A DNA stretch of 64,000 nt from Candidatus Paralachnospira caecorum (GCA_904379015.1 CAJFHG010000002.1:62001-126000), one strand, 5' to 3'; counted from the stretch's first letter, positions 11,481 through 21,482 are shown. Numbers and translations: made by a program. The notes: generated by a model from the letters alone, not told the origin.

Positions 11481-12764
11481 TTATGATTTTTCTCTGTCCC
11501 GGCGCAGCTTCTGCAGTTTTCCGAAAATACCGGATTCCTGAGCGCCCGCCTTCTCCTTTGTCTTTCCCGGAGCGGCTTCTGCCTTCTGCGCCTCCGCTCT
11601 TCTGTTGACATACTCCTGCACATAGGCCAGATATACCATAATGCAGTTGGAAACCGCCTTTTCATCTATGTTGAATTTCTCGTGATGGTTGGGATAAGCC
11701 CGTCCCATCTGTTCATTTCCCGCTCCGATAAAAGCGAAGGCGCCCGGTATCCTCTGCTGGTAAACAGAAAAATCCTCTCCCAGCATCATCTTCGGCACAT
11801 CGATAAACGCCTCCTCCGGAAACACCTTCCGCGCTCCGGCCAGCGCGAGCTCCGCCACGCCGGGATCGTTGTCCACCGCGGGATGGGCAGACAACACATA
11901 TTCCACATCGGCCGTCGCGTGATATGTGGCGGCCGTTCCCATGGCCACCCTGCGGACAGCCGCCGCGATCCGCTTCCCCTCGTCTCTCGAGAAGGTGCGC
12001 ACAGTCCCTTCCATAAACGCGTTTCCGGCCACTACATTGCGCACGGTTCCGCAGACCACATGTCCGATGTTCACCACCGCCGCGTCAATGGGATTGGTCT
12101 CCCGGCTGACAATCTGCTGCAGGTTCATGATCGTGGCAGCTGCCGCTACAGTCGCATCCACACACTGCTGAGGCTTGCCAGCATGACCCTGACGGCCTCT
12201 GATCGTAATCTTAAACAGATCGGACTCTGCCATTCTCGGCCCCGGCTCGATATTGATATATCCCACCGGAATATCCGCAAACACATGAAGGCCGAAAATC
12301 TGCTCCACATGATCCAGGTATCCGGCATCCATGATCATTTTCGCGCCCTTGCATACTTCTTCTGCAGGCTGAAAGATCAGCTTGATGGTACAGTTCAGCT
12401 CCTGCTCATGGGCTTTCAGAATCTTGGCAGCACCCAGCAGGGACGCCATATGAGCATCATGGCCGCAGGCATGCATGACGCCCGGATTGCAGGACTTATA
12501 ACCCACCTCATTTTTTTCCTCCACCTTCAGCGCGTCAATATCCGCCCGCAGCGCGATCACCGGCTCTCCGTTTCCCAGAAGACCGATCACCCCTGTTCCG
12601 GCCGTCTCAATAAAGGGGATATCCATCTCCTTAAGCTCTGTCTTGATACGCTTTGAAGTTTCCCATTCCTCCAGGGAAAGCTCCGGATTCTGATGAAAAT
12701 ACTTTCTCAGATTAACTGCGTAATTACGGATCTGTTCCACTTCACTCCTGATTTCAATATTCAT
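11481..12764 (-). CDS. M20-family amidohydrolase/peptidase
   Basis: YFHQNPELSLEEWETSKRI, MHACGHDAHMASLLGAAKIL; start at ATG after GGAGGGG. Confidence 0.93.
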   Translation of the reverse strand: MNIEIRSEVEQIRNYAVNLRKYFHQNPELSLEEWETSKRIKTELKEMDIPFIETAGTGVIGLLGNGEPVIALRADIDALKVEEKNEVGYKSCNPGVMHACGHDAHMASLLGAAKILKAHEQELNCTIKLIFQPAEEVCKGAKMIMDAGYLDHVEQIFGLHVFADIPVGYINIEPGPRMAESDLFKITIRGRQGHAGKPQQCVDATVAAAATIMNLQQIVSRETNPIDAAVVNIGHVVCGTVRNVVAGNAFMEGTVRTFSRDEGKRIAAAVRRVAMGTAATYHATADVEYVLSAHPAVDNDPGVAELALAGARKVFPEEAFIDVPKMMLGEDFSVYQQRIPGAFAFIGAGNEQMGRAYPNHHEKFNIDEKAVSNCIMVYLAYVQEYVNRRAEAQKAEAAPGKTKEKAGAQESGIFGKLQKLRRDREKS

Positions 12765-12855
12765 CCGTCCCCTCCTTGTCTTCATTCCTCCTGCATGAAT
12801 CAATGTCAGTATAATATTGTATCCAAAGAAAAACAATCTTTTTCCGCAAAAAGGT

Positions 12856-12883
12856 TTGACATTTTTCCTGACATGTATATAAT
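12856..12883 (+). promoter_or_regulatory. Sigma-A type promoter (TTGACA-16-TATAAT)
   Basis: TTGACA at 12856-12861 and TATAAT at 12878-12883. Confidence 0.75.
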
Positions 12884-12889
12884 ATTAAT

Positions 12890-13066
12890 TGTACAGAACA
12901 AAGGCGTGCTGGTATTGATCGGCGCGCCTTATTTGTTTTGGGGAAATCCCTTTCCCGAAAGCAGATTTTTCTGTACTGGCAAGAGAGCCTCAGCTCTTTT
13001 CCGTAAAGGACCTGAAAACAACTATCCTTTCCTTACCTTTACGGACTGCCAGCACTTGTTTTCCCT
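12890..13066 (+). ncRNA. Candidate structured intergenic ncRNA, family unknown
   Basis: Near-consensus promoter, no convincing ORF, stems GTGCTGG/CCAGCAC, CCGTAAAGG/CCTTTACGG, CTGGCA/TGCCAG, GGGAAA/TTTCCC; ends in TTGTTTT. Confidence 0.6.
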
Positions 13067-13156
13067 CACATTATATTAATATGACATGGAGAGCCGTCCC
13101 CGAAGCCGATTCGCGGCGGCTCTTCATGTTGTATTCCCTTCTTCCGCAGCGCTGCC

Positions 13157-13684
13157 TCAGCAAGTTTCCGGTTCCGGATATTCCTCCCCAAAGGTTTCCA
13201 CCGTTACTTTCTTCATCACCTGCGGCTTCACCGGCCTGTCTGCGTAGGTTGTGGCGGTTCTGGCAATGGCGTCCACCACATCCATTCCCTCGGTCACTTT
13301 TCCGAATGCCGCGTACTGTCCGTCCAGATGAGGCGCTTTCATATGCATGATGAAGAACTGAGATCCGGCTGAATCCGGATCCATTGCCCTTGCCATAGAG
13401 AGCACGCCCGGATCATGGGCCAGTCTGTTGTCAAATCCGTTTGCCGCGAATTCTCCCCGGATCTGATACCCGGGTCCTCCGGTTCCCTGACCGAGAGGGC
13501 AGCCGCCCTGGATCATAAATCCGTTGATGACCCTGTGGAAAATCAGATCATCATAAAATCCTTTCTTCACCAGACTGATAAAATTATTGACTGTATTGGG
13601 CGCGATATCCGGATAAAGCTCCGCCCTGATCACGCCTCCGTCCTCCATCTCGATCGTCACTACAGGATTTTTCTTTCCTTCCAT
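13157..13684 (-). CDS. Cyclophilin-type peptidyl-prolyl cis-trans isomerase
   Basis: FHRVINGFMIQGGCPLGQGTGGPGYQI; SAGSQFFIMHMKAPHLDGQYAAFGKV. Confidence 0.97.
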   Translation of the reverse strand: MEGKKNPVVTIEMEDGGVIRAELYPDIAPNTVNNFISLVKKGFYDDLIFHRVINGFMIQGGCPLGQGTGGPGYQIRGEFAANGFDNRLAHDPGVLSMARAMDPDSAGSQFFIMHMKAPHLDGQYAAFGKVTEGMDVVDAIARTATTYADRPVKPQVMKKVTVETFGEEYPEPETC

Positions 13685-13712
13685 TATTCATTCTCCTTCT
13701 TATTTCATTATT

Positions 13713-14558
13713 TCAGAAACTTCTTCCGCCGCCGCCATGGCTGCGGCCTCCGCTGCTCACATGGGAAGAGCTGTGGCCACCGCCGGAACTTCCGTTGTCC
13801 TTCGGAATCTGTCTGACCACCACCGTCGTATGGGTGAACCGGTCGCTGCTCTGCCGGATATCGATCCTGCCGTTTTTCAGATACGTGCCGCTCCCCGCCG
13901 TCATCCGGCTCTTCCTGCCCCGGGCGATGAAAAACACAATGATTCCGGATATCACGGCCGCCCCCAGCAGGCAGATTCCCGCCCTGCCGAGCCAGTTCGT
14001 TTTCTCTCCGCCGGCGTCATATTCCGTAAAACGGTCGCTGCCGGCATCGTACGCGCCATTCTGAGCGGTATCTCCGCCTGTCAGACACCGGACCGCTTCC
14101 CCGGCAAATGTCCGGCACACCTCCATATAGGCTCCGTCCTGCATGAGCGGCACCAGGACATCCAGTGTGTCCTCGATCTCCCCATCGGTATATTCCTCAA
14201 TGGCTGTTCCCGCGGTACTGATATAAATTTCCCGTCCGTCCATATCCAGCAGCAGAAGCACGCCGGAGCCGTTTTCCTGCTCATATCCGAACCCATGGGT
14301 ATCATAAAAATCATCCGCGTATGCCTGCGCGCTCTTGCCTTCATTGTCGCTGACCGTCACCACGATCAGATCCTGCCGCGCCTCCTGAGCCTGCTGTGTC
14401 AGGAGCGTCTGCAGTTCCTCCTCCTCAGCCGCGGTCAGAAGCTCCGCGCCATCGTAAACCCGCTGTTCATTCTCGTCAAATCCGCACAGCAGAGCCGCCG
14501 CCAGGAAGCAGGCCGCCCACAAAAGCAGCATCTTCCTGAAGCCCGTTTTCTTTTTCAT
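13713..14558 (-). CDS. TPM-domain (YgcG-like) membrane protein
   Basis: N-terminal signal, TPM-phosphatase-like domain (RVYDGAELLTAAEEEELQTLL...DGREIYISTAG), TM segment, Gly/Ser/His-rich C-terminus. Confidence 0.8.
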   Translation of the reverse strand: MKKKTGFRKMLLLWAACFLAAALLCGFDENEQRVYDGAELLTAAEEEELQTLLTQQAQEARQDLIVVTVSDNEGKSAQAYADDFYDTHGFGYEQENGSGVLLLLDMDGREIYISTAGTAIEEYTDGEIEDTLDVLVPLMQDGAYMEVCRTFAGEAVRCLTGGDTAQNGAYDAGSDRFTEYDAGGEKTNWLGRAGICLLGAAVISGIIVFFIARGRKSRMTAGSGTYLKNGRIDIRQSSDRFTHTTVVVRQIPKDNGSSGGGHSSSHVSSGGRSHGGGGRSF

Positions 14559-15664
14559 CCGACGATTCCTCCCATTATCATCATCACCGCGAAAATCCCG
14601 GCAGTCAGACCGGCGAACCAGCCCAGGGCTTTTCCGATGCTGAGGGGCAGCGAACCCACGATTTTTCCGGTCTGCCCGTTCAGGGCAAACTGATAGTTTT
14701 CCCCTTTATACCGGTAATTCAGCATCCATACGGGCAGCATGACATACTCTGCCTTTGTCTCATCGATCTTCAGATGCTGTTCCCTCATCTGAACACTGCC
14801 GTAGCCCTGGATGGTGCTCCTCGCCGACTCCAGCGCGTATTCTCTCGCCCTGTGTCTGCCCCGTCCCTGCATATCCTGATAGGTATAGGAATAGGCCTCG
14901 GCCATATAGCCGGAGAGATAAGGCATGTCAAAGGGCTGCAGAGCCGCGTAATTGAAGGGTTCCAGAAGATCCATAGTCTCATCGTCCATTTTCTGGGAAG
15001 CGTCCAGCGGAATCTTCTCAAACTGGGCCCCGATCTGTCTGTACACATCATAATGGTCGGTGTAAATGTATTCAGAATCTCCTCTCCTGCGGATCCTCGT
15101 CCTGGTGCAGTGAGCCCTGATCCGCACGTCTGTGTCATAATCCACCAGCCAGAAAGGCACATAGATACCAGTCAGCTTCTCAACTGTACTCTGACTGCGG
15201 AAGCTCCCCGGCGTAAAAAGTCCCTTCCTGGTCCATGCGCGGAATTTTTCCTCCGCCTGCTCTCTGGTGATCACAAAGGGCAGAACCTGGGCGGGCCGTT
15301 TCGCGCCCTCCATCCGCTCCTCGATCAAAGCCGGGCTTCCGCAGAAGCTGCACACGGTCGCCGCCGTCGTATCGTCTGTGATCACCTCGGCGCCGCAGGA
15401 GGAACAATGATATTTTTTCACGTTCATCGTCGGTCCGTCGTCCGGCGAAATCCGTCTGCCCTCTTCCTCTGTCTCCACCGTCTCGGATCCGCCGCTCAGA
15501 CGCCGCTCTTCTTCCGTCTCCTCCCGCTCGTCCGGTTCTCCATATTTTTCTTCATATTCCCCGACCGTGAGCTCCGTCCCGCAGTGTCCGCAGGAAAGCT
15601 TCTGACTCTCCGGATCAAAAACCATCGGCGCCCCGCAGCCGGGACATTTATATGTAATAACCAT
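14555..15664 (-). CDS. Zinc-ribbon membrane protein of unknown function
   Basis: Two CxxC zinc ribbons (YKCPGCGAPMVFDPESQKLSCGHCGTEL; YHCSSCGAEVITDD...VCSFCGSPALI) and C-terminal TM; 4-nt overlap with 13713-14558. Confidence 0.75.
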   Translation of the reverse strand: MVITYKCPGCGAPMVFDPESQKLSCGHCGTELTVGEYEEKYGEPDEREETEEERRLSGGSETVETEEEGRRISPDDGPTMNVKKYHCSSCGAEVITDDTTAATVCSFCGSPALIEERMEGAKRPAQVLPFVITREQAEEKFRAWTRKGLFTPGSFRSQSTVEKLTGIYVPFWLVDYDTDVRIRAHCTRTRIRRRGDSEYIYTDHYDVYRQIGAQFEKIPLDASQKMDDETMDLLEPFNYAALQPFDMPYLSGYMAEAYSYTYQDMQGRGRHRAREYALESARSTIQGYGSVQMREQHLKIDETKAEYVMLPVWMLNYRYKGENYQFALNGQTGKIVGSLPLSIGKALGWFAGLTAGIFAVMMIMGGIVG

Positions 15665-15945
15665 GGAACGCTCCTTTGCAACTGTTCTTTTTTCATTTTA
15701 CCAGAGGATCCGGCATCTGTCTACTGTTCATATTTTGTTCAAATATCATTCAAAATCTTTTTACAGACACATCATGATTTCTTCACGATTGCCGCATATA
15801 CTGTAACCATAAGAACAAAACAACAAACAGCAACTGCTGAAAAGGACATTATCTTATATTCGGTGCATAAGCGTCAGCGAATGTCTCAATATTTTTTTCA
15901 TAACATGAGCTGTCTTCAGCTCTCCTCCCTTTTTACTACTATATA

Positions 15946-15981
15946 AAAAACCCCTGTTCCTCGTCAAAACAGGGGTTTTTT
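15946..15981. terminator. Bidirectional terminator
   Basis: AAAAAACCCCTGTTCCTCGTCAAAACAGGGGTTTTTT near-perfect palindrome. Confidence 0.85.
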
Positions 15982-16014
15982 ATATGTTTTTTTATAATCG
16001 GCCGCCGGTAAAAG

Positions 16015-16062
16015 CACAGATCGGACAGGGATCCCGCATCCGCGGGATCCCTGTCTGTATCG
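16015..16062 (-). terminator. Long terminator hairpin downstream of glnN
   Basis: GCACAGATCGGACAGGGATCCCGC / GCGGGATCCCTGTCTGTATCGTGC arms. Confidence 0.75.
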
Positions 16063-16076
16063 TGCAGTCTTTTTGA

Positions 16077-18197
16077 TTATACCTCAAATGTCAGATCACC
16101 ATAGGAAGGAATCGGCCAAAGATCCTTATCCACGATCATCTCCAGCTTGTCAAGAGGGGTTCTCAGATCAGTCATAACAGGCATCACCGTATCATGATAC
16201 GCTCTCGCCTGAACCTCTCCTTCTTCCGCTGCCGCCGCTGCCGCCGTCACCTTCTTCAGTGTCTTAAGCGCCTTCTGAGATTCAGAAAGCAGGGCGGAGG
16301 TCTCAATCAGCAGATCCTTCTGAGCGCTTGTATCCGCCTCAGGGCAGGCCTCAGACACTGCGCTGATGGAGGCGGCAAGATCCGTCGTATAATTGATCAC
16401 CGCCGGGATCAGCTGCTTGCCGGCCATATCGATCATGGTAAGCGCTTCAATATTGATTGCCTTGGCATAAGTCTCATACAGAACCTCGGCGCGGGATTCC
16501 AGTTCCGCTCTTGTGAAAATATGGAATTTCTCAAAGAGCTTTACAGCCTTCTCTGTCGTCAGGCTGGATACGGAATCCACCATGGATTTGATATTGGGCA
16601 ATCCTCTCCTCTCTGCCTCAGCCACCCATTCCTCTGAATAACCGTTGCCGTTGAAAATGATCCTCTGATGCTCTGTCAGGTATTCCTTGATCAGATCATG
16701 AACGGCCATATCGAAATTGTCGGCCTTCTCCAGAATATCGGCAGCCTCGCAGAAGGCTTCCGCAACCATCGCATTCAGGGTCGTATTGGGGCTTGCGATG
16801 GAATCGGAGGATCCTACCATACGGAATTCAAATTTATTTCCTGTAAAAGCAAAGGGTGAAGTTCTGTTCCGGTCGGTGGCATCCTTCATCAGATCCGGAA
16901 GGGTGCTGACGCCGGTGTAAAGGCGCTCGCCTTCCTTGCAGGAAGCCGCCTCGCCTTTTTCGATCAGCTGCTTGACCACATCCTCCAGCTGCTCGCCGAG
17001 GAAAATTGAAATGATCGCCGGCGGCGCCTCGTTGGCGCCCAGTCTGTGATCATTGCCCACGTTCGCGGCCGACTGACGGAGCAGATCCGCGTGAATATCC
17101 ACTGCCTTGATGATGCAGGCCAGCACCAGAAGGAACTGGATGTTCTGATTGGGCGTATCGCCGGGATCCAGCAGGTTCACGCCATTATCCGTACAGATGG
17201 ACCAGTTGTCATGCTTTCCGGAACCGTTCACGCCGGCAAAGGGCTTCTCATGGAGCAGGCATGCCAGTCCGTGGCGCTGCGCCACTTTTTTCATGGTCTC
17301 CATGACCACCTGATTGTGGTCCACCGCGATATTGGCATTATTGAAGATCGGGGCCAGCTCATGCTGTGCCGGAGCCACTTCATTATGCTGCGTCTTCGCG
17401 GAAATGCCCAGCTTCCACAGCTCAATATTGAGATCCTTCATAAAGGAACCGATCCGCTCTTTGATGACGCCGAAGTAATGGTCGTCCATCTCCTGTCCTT
17501 TGGGAGCCGGCGCGCCAAACAGGGTCCGTCCTGTATAGATCAGGTCCTTTCTCTGGAGATACAGATCCCGGTCCACCAGGAAATACTCCTGCTCGGGTCC
17601 GACGGACGCCGTTACCTTCGTCGCTTCCGTATTGCCGAACAGTCTCACGATCCTCAGAGCCTGCTCAGAAAGCGCTTCCAGGGAACGGAGCAGAGGCGTC
17701 TTTTTGTCCAGCGCCTCGCCCTTGTAGGAACAGAATGCGGTAGGAATGCAGAGGATCACGCCTGTGGCGTCTTCCTTCAGGAACGCGGGAGATGTGATAT
17801 CCCAGGCTGTATAGCCTCTCGCCTCAAAGGTAGCGCGCAGACCGCCTGACGGGAAGGAAGAAGCATCCGGCTCGCCCTTGATCAGCTCTTTGCCTGAAAA
17901 CTCCATCAGCATATGGCCTTCCTCATCGGGATTGGTCACAAAGGAATCATGCTTTTCCGCCGTGATCCCTGTAAGAGGCTGGAACCAGTGGGTATAATGG
18001 GTCGCGCCGTGCTCCACCGCCCAGTCTTTCATGGCCTTGGCCACCACATCGGCAGTTGCCAGGGACATCTCGCCGCCGTGGTCTATGATGTTTTTCACTT
18101 CTGCATACACTTTTTTGGGAAGACGTTCTTTCATCTTGCCCAGCGTGAAGACATTTTCACCAAAAATCTCTTCGATGTTCAAAGTTTTCTCACACAT
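16077..18197 (-). CDS. glnN: Type III glutamine synthetase
   Basis: About 706 aa; [40 protein letters not shown]; start after GGAGGAAATATCT. Confidence 0.96.
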   Translation of the reverse strand: MCEKTLNIEEIFGENVFTLGKMKERLPKKVYAEVKNIIDHGGEMSLATADVVAKAMKDWAVEHGATHYTHWFQPLTGITAEKHDSFVTNPDEEGHMLMEFSGKELIKGEPDASSFPSGGLRATFEARGYTAWDITSPAFLKEDATGVILCIPTAFCSYKGEALDKKTPLLRSLEALSEQALRIVRLFGNTEATKVTASVGPEQEYFLVDRDLYLQRKDLIYTGRTLFGAPAPKGQEMDDHYFGVIKERIGSFMKDLNIELWKLGISAKTQHNEVAPAQHELAPIFNNANIAVDHNQVVMETMKKVAQRHGLACLLHEKPFAGVNGSGKHDNWSICTDNGVNLLDPGDTPNQNIQFLLVLACIIKAVDIHADLLRQSAANVGNDHRLGANEAPPAIISIFLGEQLEDVVKQLIEKGEAASCKEGERLYTGVSTLPDLMKDATDRNRTSPFAFTGNKFEFRMVGSSDSIASPNTTLNAMVAEAFCEAADILEKADNFDMAVHDLIKEYLTEHQRIIFNGNGYSEEWVAEAERRGLPNIKSMVDSVSSLTTEKAVKLFEKFHIFTRAELESRAEVLYETYAKAINIEALTMIDMAGKQLIPAVINYTTDLAASISAVSEACPEADTSAQKDLLIETSALLSESQKALKTLKKVTAAAAAAEEGEVQARAYHDTVMPVMTDLRTPLDKLEMIVDKDLWPIPSYGDLTFEV

Positions 18198-18377
18198 AGA
18201 TATTTCCTCCATAATCTTATCCTCGGACCCGATAAATAAAGAGAAGACGCCCTTTGTGGAACGTCTTCGTTCGGTTATCAAGTCTTATTTTGGGAGCCCT
18301 GACTCCATCTGCCTTTTACCATACCTCATTTTCTTCAGAAATGCAAGCACTTTTTTCGGTACTTTCAGCTTTTTCAC

Positions 18378-19166
18378 TTAAGATTTTAAACGTTTGGCCT
18401 GGACGACCAGTCTGTCCTGATTGTGATTGACGCAGGTGGACAGTGTGATGATGTGATCCTCCGAAGATACAGTTACATCCGTTTTCTGTTCTGATCGCTC
18501 CTTTGCCTGTCCGATATAATTCATAAAATCCGCTTCATCCGCAAATCCTATGGTATAAACGTCGCTGTCAGGTTCCGTCACATACACCGCGAAAATCTCA
18601 TAAGTATAAAACCCTGTTTCTGTAAACACCTGAAAGGTCCTGTGCCCGTCAAAAAAACTGTCGTCTCTGAATTTTTTCAGATTCGCGAACATGGAACCGT
18701 TCTTCATATTATGGCCGTAGACGATCACATGCTTTGCCTCCATGGCTTCCGTGATATTGCAGTCCACGAACAGGGTTCCCGCCGCGTTTTCCGTTCTCTC
18801 AAAGGTATGGGAGAGATAGTAGTCATTGTCCTCTGTCTGAACGATGGGATAATCGATCTGGGTATCTCCGATCCTGATCCAGCCCACATAGTCCGGGTTC
18901 TGTGCCTGCATGGAAAGAAAAAATTCCGTCCAGGGACGCGGCTCCCGGATTCCGCCGCTTTCCTGACCGGCCGCCTCCTCCCCCGTATCTGCCGCCGCCT
19001 CCAGATATTCCTCCGCCGCGTCGGCCAGCCTGTCGTATTCATCCGATCCCTGTCTGTATTCCAGATAGATGGAGACCAGCTGCCAGGCCGAAACCGCAAA
19101 GACCAGGACCGCCGCCGCCAGGATCACGTTCCGGATCCTGCTTCCTCTTTTTTTCTGTTTTTCCAT
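18378..19166 (-). CDS. Class B sortase
   Basis: N-terminal TM; PDYVGWIRIGDTQIDYPIVQTEDNDYYLSHTFE; VIVYGHNMKNGSMFANLKKF; ITLSTC. Confidence 0.93.
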   Translation of the reverse strand: MEKQKKRGSRIRNVILAAAVLVFAVSAWQLVSIYLEYRQGSDEYDRLADAAEEYLEAAADTGEEAAGQESGGIREPRPWTEFFLSMQAQNPDYVGWIRIGDTQIDYPIVQTEDNDYYLSHTFERTENAAGTLFVDCNITEAMEAKHVIVYGHNMKNGSMFANLKKFRDDSFFDGHRTFQVFTETGFYTYEIFAVYVTEPDSDVYTIGFADEADFMNYIGQAKERSEQKTDVTVSSEDHIITLSTCVNHNQDRLVVQAKRLKS

Positions 19167-19330
19167 CTGCTGCTCCTTTTATATTCTGTATCCGGTATCT
19201 GCCGTCTTCTGTACATGGATTTTCTCTGTTCATTATATCGGCCCGGCACTTTCTTGGCAAGCGTCTTATCCGGCAATTTACTTGCTATTTTTTCCAATAT
19301 CAACTATGATATAAAAGGAGGTTTTTATTT

Positions 19331-19789
19331 ATGATAATTCGAGATATGACATTGCAGGATCGGGAAAACTTTCTGGCCATGGTGCGGGATTTTTATGATT
19401 CAGGAGCCGCTCTTCACGGTTTCAGAGAAGAAATACCGGAAAAAAATCTGAACGCTTTCTTAAGCGGAAACCCTTATCTGCGCTGTCTGATGCTGGAATC
19501 CTCTGACAGGATAACAGCCGGATACGCGCTTCTTTCTCTTTCATGGACCACTGAATACGGCGGACCTCTCGTGATCTTGGAGGAACTTTACCTGTGCCCG
19601 GATATGCGCGGGCGCGGACTGGCCGGTGCCTTTTTCCGGTGGCTTTTCACCCAGTATGACACCGACGCTGCGGCCTACAGGCTCGAAGTCGCCCCCGGAA
19701 ATGCCCAGGTCATGGACATTTACCGGAAATACGGCTATGAGACGCTCGAATATATCCAAATGATCAAGACTGAACCGTTAAAAAAATAA
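19331..19789 (+). CDS. GNAT-family N-acetyltransferase
   Basis: LEELYLCPDMRGRGLAGAFFRWLF...YRKYGYE acetyl-CoA binding pattern. Confidence 0.9.
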   Translation: MIIRDMTLQDRENFLAMVRDFYDSGAALHGFREEIPEKNLNAFLSGNPYLRCLMLESSDRITAGYALLSLSWTTEYGGPLVILEELYLCPDMRGRGLAGAFFRWLFTQYDTDAAAYRLEVAPGNAQVMDIYRKYGYETLEYIQMIKTEPLKK

Positions 19790-19802
19790 AGGAGTAATCG
19801 AT

Positions 19803-21221
19803 ATGAGAAAAACAAAAATCATCTGCACAATGGGACCGGCAGTAGATTCCGATGAAGCCATCCGCTCTCTGATCAGCAGCGGCATGGACTGCGCAAGATT
19901 CAATTTCTCCCACGGCACCCATGAAGAACAGAAAGTACGAATGGAGAGAGTGAAGCGCCTGAGCGCTGAAATGGGGCATCCCATCGCGCTCCTTCTGGAT
20001 ACAAAAGGGCCGGAGATCCGGCTCAAAGACTTTGAGGACGGTTCTGCCGAGCTTCAGGCCGGACAGTCCTTTACCCTGCACACTTCCGACGAGCCGGGCA
20101 CAGCGGAGGGGATCGGCATCACCTACAGCGGCCTTTCCTACTGTGTGAGCATCGGCACCCGGATTCTGATCGACGACGGCAAGATCGCCATGTTTGTGGA
20201 ACGGATCGACGGGACATCCGTTGTCTGTCGTGTCATCAACGGCGGCACCGTCAGCAACCATAAAAGCATCAACATTCCCAACCTGAACATTCCCATGCCT
20301 TACATCAGCGACGTAGACCGGAATGATATCCTGTTCGGCATTTCCCAGGACGTGGATTTCATCGCCGCTTCCTTCACCAGAACGGCCGACGATATCCGCA
20401 AACTCCGCAAGCTTCTCAATGACAACGGCGGGAAACGGATCCAGATCATCGCGAAGATTGAAAATACCCAGGGCATCGAAAACCTGGATGAGATCCTGCA
20501 GGTCAGCGACGGCATCATGGTAGCCAGAGGCGATATGGGCGTGGAAATCCCGTTCCGCGAACTTCCCGGCATTCAGAAGACCATCATCAATAAATGCTAC
20601 CTGACCGGCAAACACGCAGTCACCGCGACTCAGATGCTGGAATCCATGACTCACAATCCCCGTCCCACCAGAGCAGAGGTATCGGATGTGGCCAACGCCA
20701 TTTATGACGGCACCACTGCGATCATGCTCTCCGGCGAAACCGCAGCCGGCGATTATCCCACCGAAGCCGTGCGGACCATGGCCGACATCGCGGAAGCGGC
20801 CGAAAAGAATATTGATTACAAAGAACGTTTTTCCGAACAGCACGATCAGCTCAGCCTGGCGAAGATTCCCGCGGTATCTGTGGCGATCGCCACGATCACA
20901 TCCGCCCATTATCTGGATGCTCAGGCGATTGTGGCTGTTACGCGGACCGGACGCAGCGCCAGAATGATCTCGGATTACCGTCCGGCAGTGCCCATCATCG
21001 CTCCTGTCGTGGACAAGAAGGCGCTCCGGCAGCTGAATCTGACATGGGGCGTTTATCCTTTCCTGGCCGTGGAACAATCCAGCGCAGACAGCCTGTTCCA
21101 TCATGCCGAACAGATCGCTCTCCAGTCCGGCATTGTGGAGGAGGGCGATACCATTGTGATTTCCGGCGGGCCTCACGAACGAAACAGCGCCATTGACATG
21201 ATGCGCATCTGCAAACTGTAA
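19803..21221 (+). CDS. pyk: Pyruvate kinase
   Basis: MRKTKIICTMGPAVDS, LLLDTKGPEIR, IMVARGDMGVEIP. Confidence 0.97.
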   Translation: MRKTKIICTMGPAVDSDEAIRSLISSGMDCARFNFSHGTHEEQKVRMERVKRLSAEMGHPIALLLDTKGPEIRLKDFEDGSAELQAGQSFTLHTSDEPGTAEGIGITYSGLSYCVSIGTRILIDDGKIAMFVERIDGTSVVCRVINGGTVSNHKSINIPNLNIPMPYISDVDRNDILFGISQDVDFIAASFTRTADDIRKLRKLLNDNGGKRIQIIAKIENTQGIENLDEILQVSDGIMVARGDMGVEIPFRELPGIQKTIINKCYLTGKHAVTATQMLESMTHNPRPTRAEVSDVANAIYDGTTAIMLSGETAAGDYPTEAVRTMADIAEAAEKNIDYKERFSEQHDQLSLAKIPAVSVAIATITSAHYLDAQAIVAVTRTGRSARMISDYRPAVPIIAPVVDKKALRQLNLTWGVYPFLAVEQSSADSLFHHAEQIALQSGIVEEGDTIVISGGPHERNSAIDMMRICKL

Positions 21222-21241
21222 TTTCTGAAACGGACCCATTA

Positions 21242-21288
21242 GAGCGGCGTACCATAGCGGAGTTTTCCGGTATGACACGCCGCTTTTT
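21242..21288 (+). terminator. pyk terminator
   Basis: GCGGCGT...ACGCCGCTTTTT. Confidence 0.75.
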
Positions 21289-21347
21289 GGCACCCTTTTT
21301 TCCTGTTCCTTCTCAATCACTGCCGGAACGCCTCTGCGCCTCTGCGC

Positions 21348-21391
21348 AAAACATCCCTGCAGAGAGTTGTCCTACTCCGCAGGGATGTTTT
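21348..21391. terminator. Terminator downstream of fba (bidirectional)
   Basis: 13-bp perfect AAAACATCCCTGC / GCAGGGATGTTTT. Confidence 0.8.
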
Positions 21392-21482
21392 CAGCGCAAT
21401 GATTAAATGATTTTATGATTCAATCATGAATCAATCATGATTCCATTTCAATTTTCATCTTTCTGCTTATGCAGACAGATGA

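Noticed and set aside
12693-13079. 128-aa plus ORF spanning the candidate ncRNA
   Set aside because: It starts inside the divergent amidohydrolase gene upstream of the promoter, has no Shine-Dalgarno and no protein-like conservation signal; paired stems explain the region better.
19764-21320. 518-aa minus-strand ORF over pyk
   Set aside because: Antisense to a complete pyruvate kinase; His/Gly/Asp-rich composition typical of spurious reverse frames.
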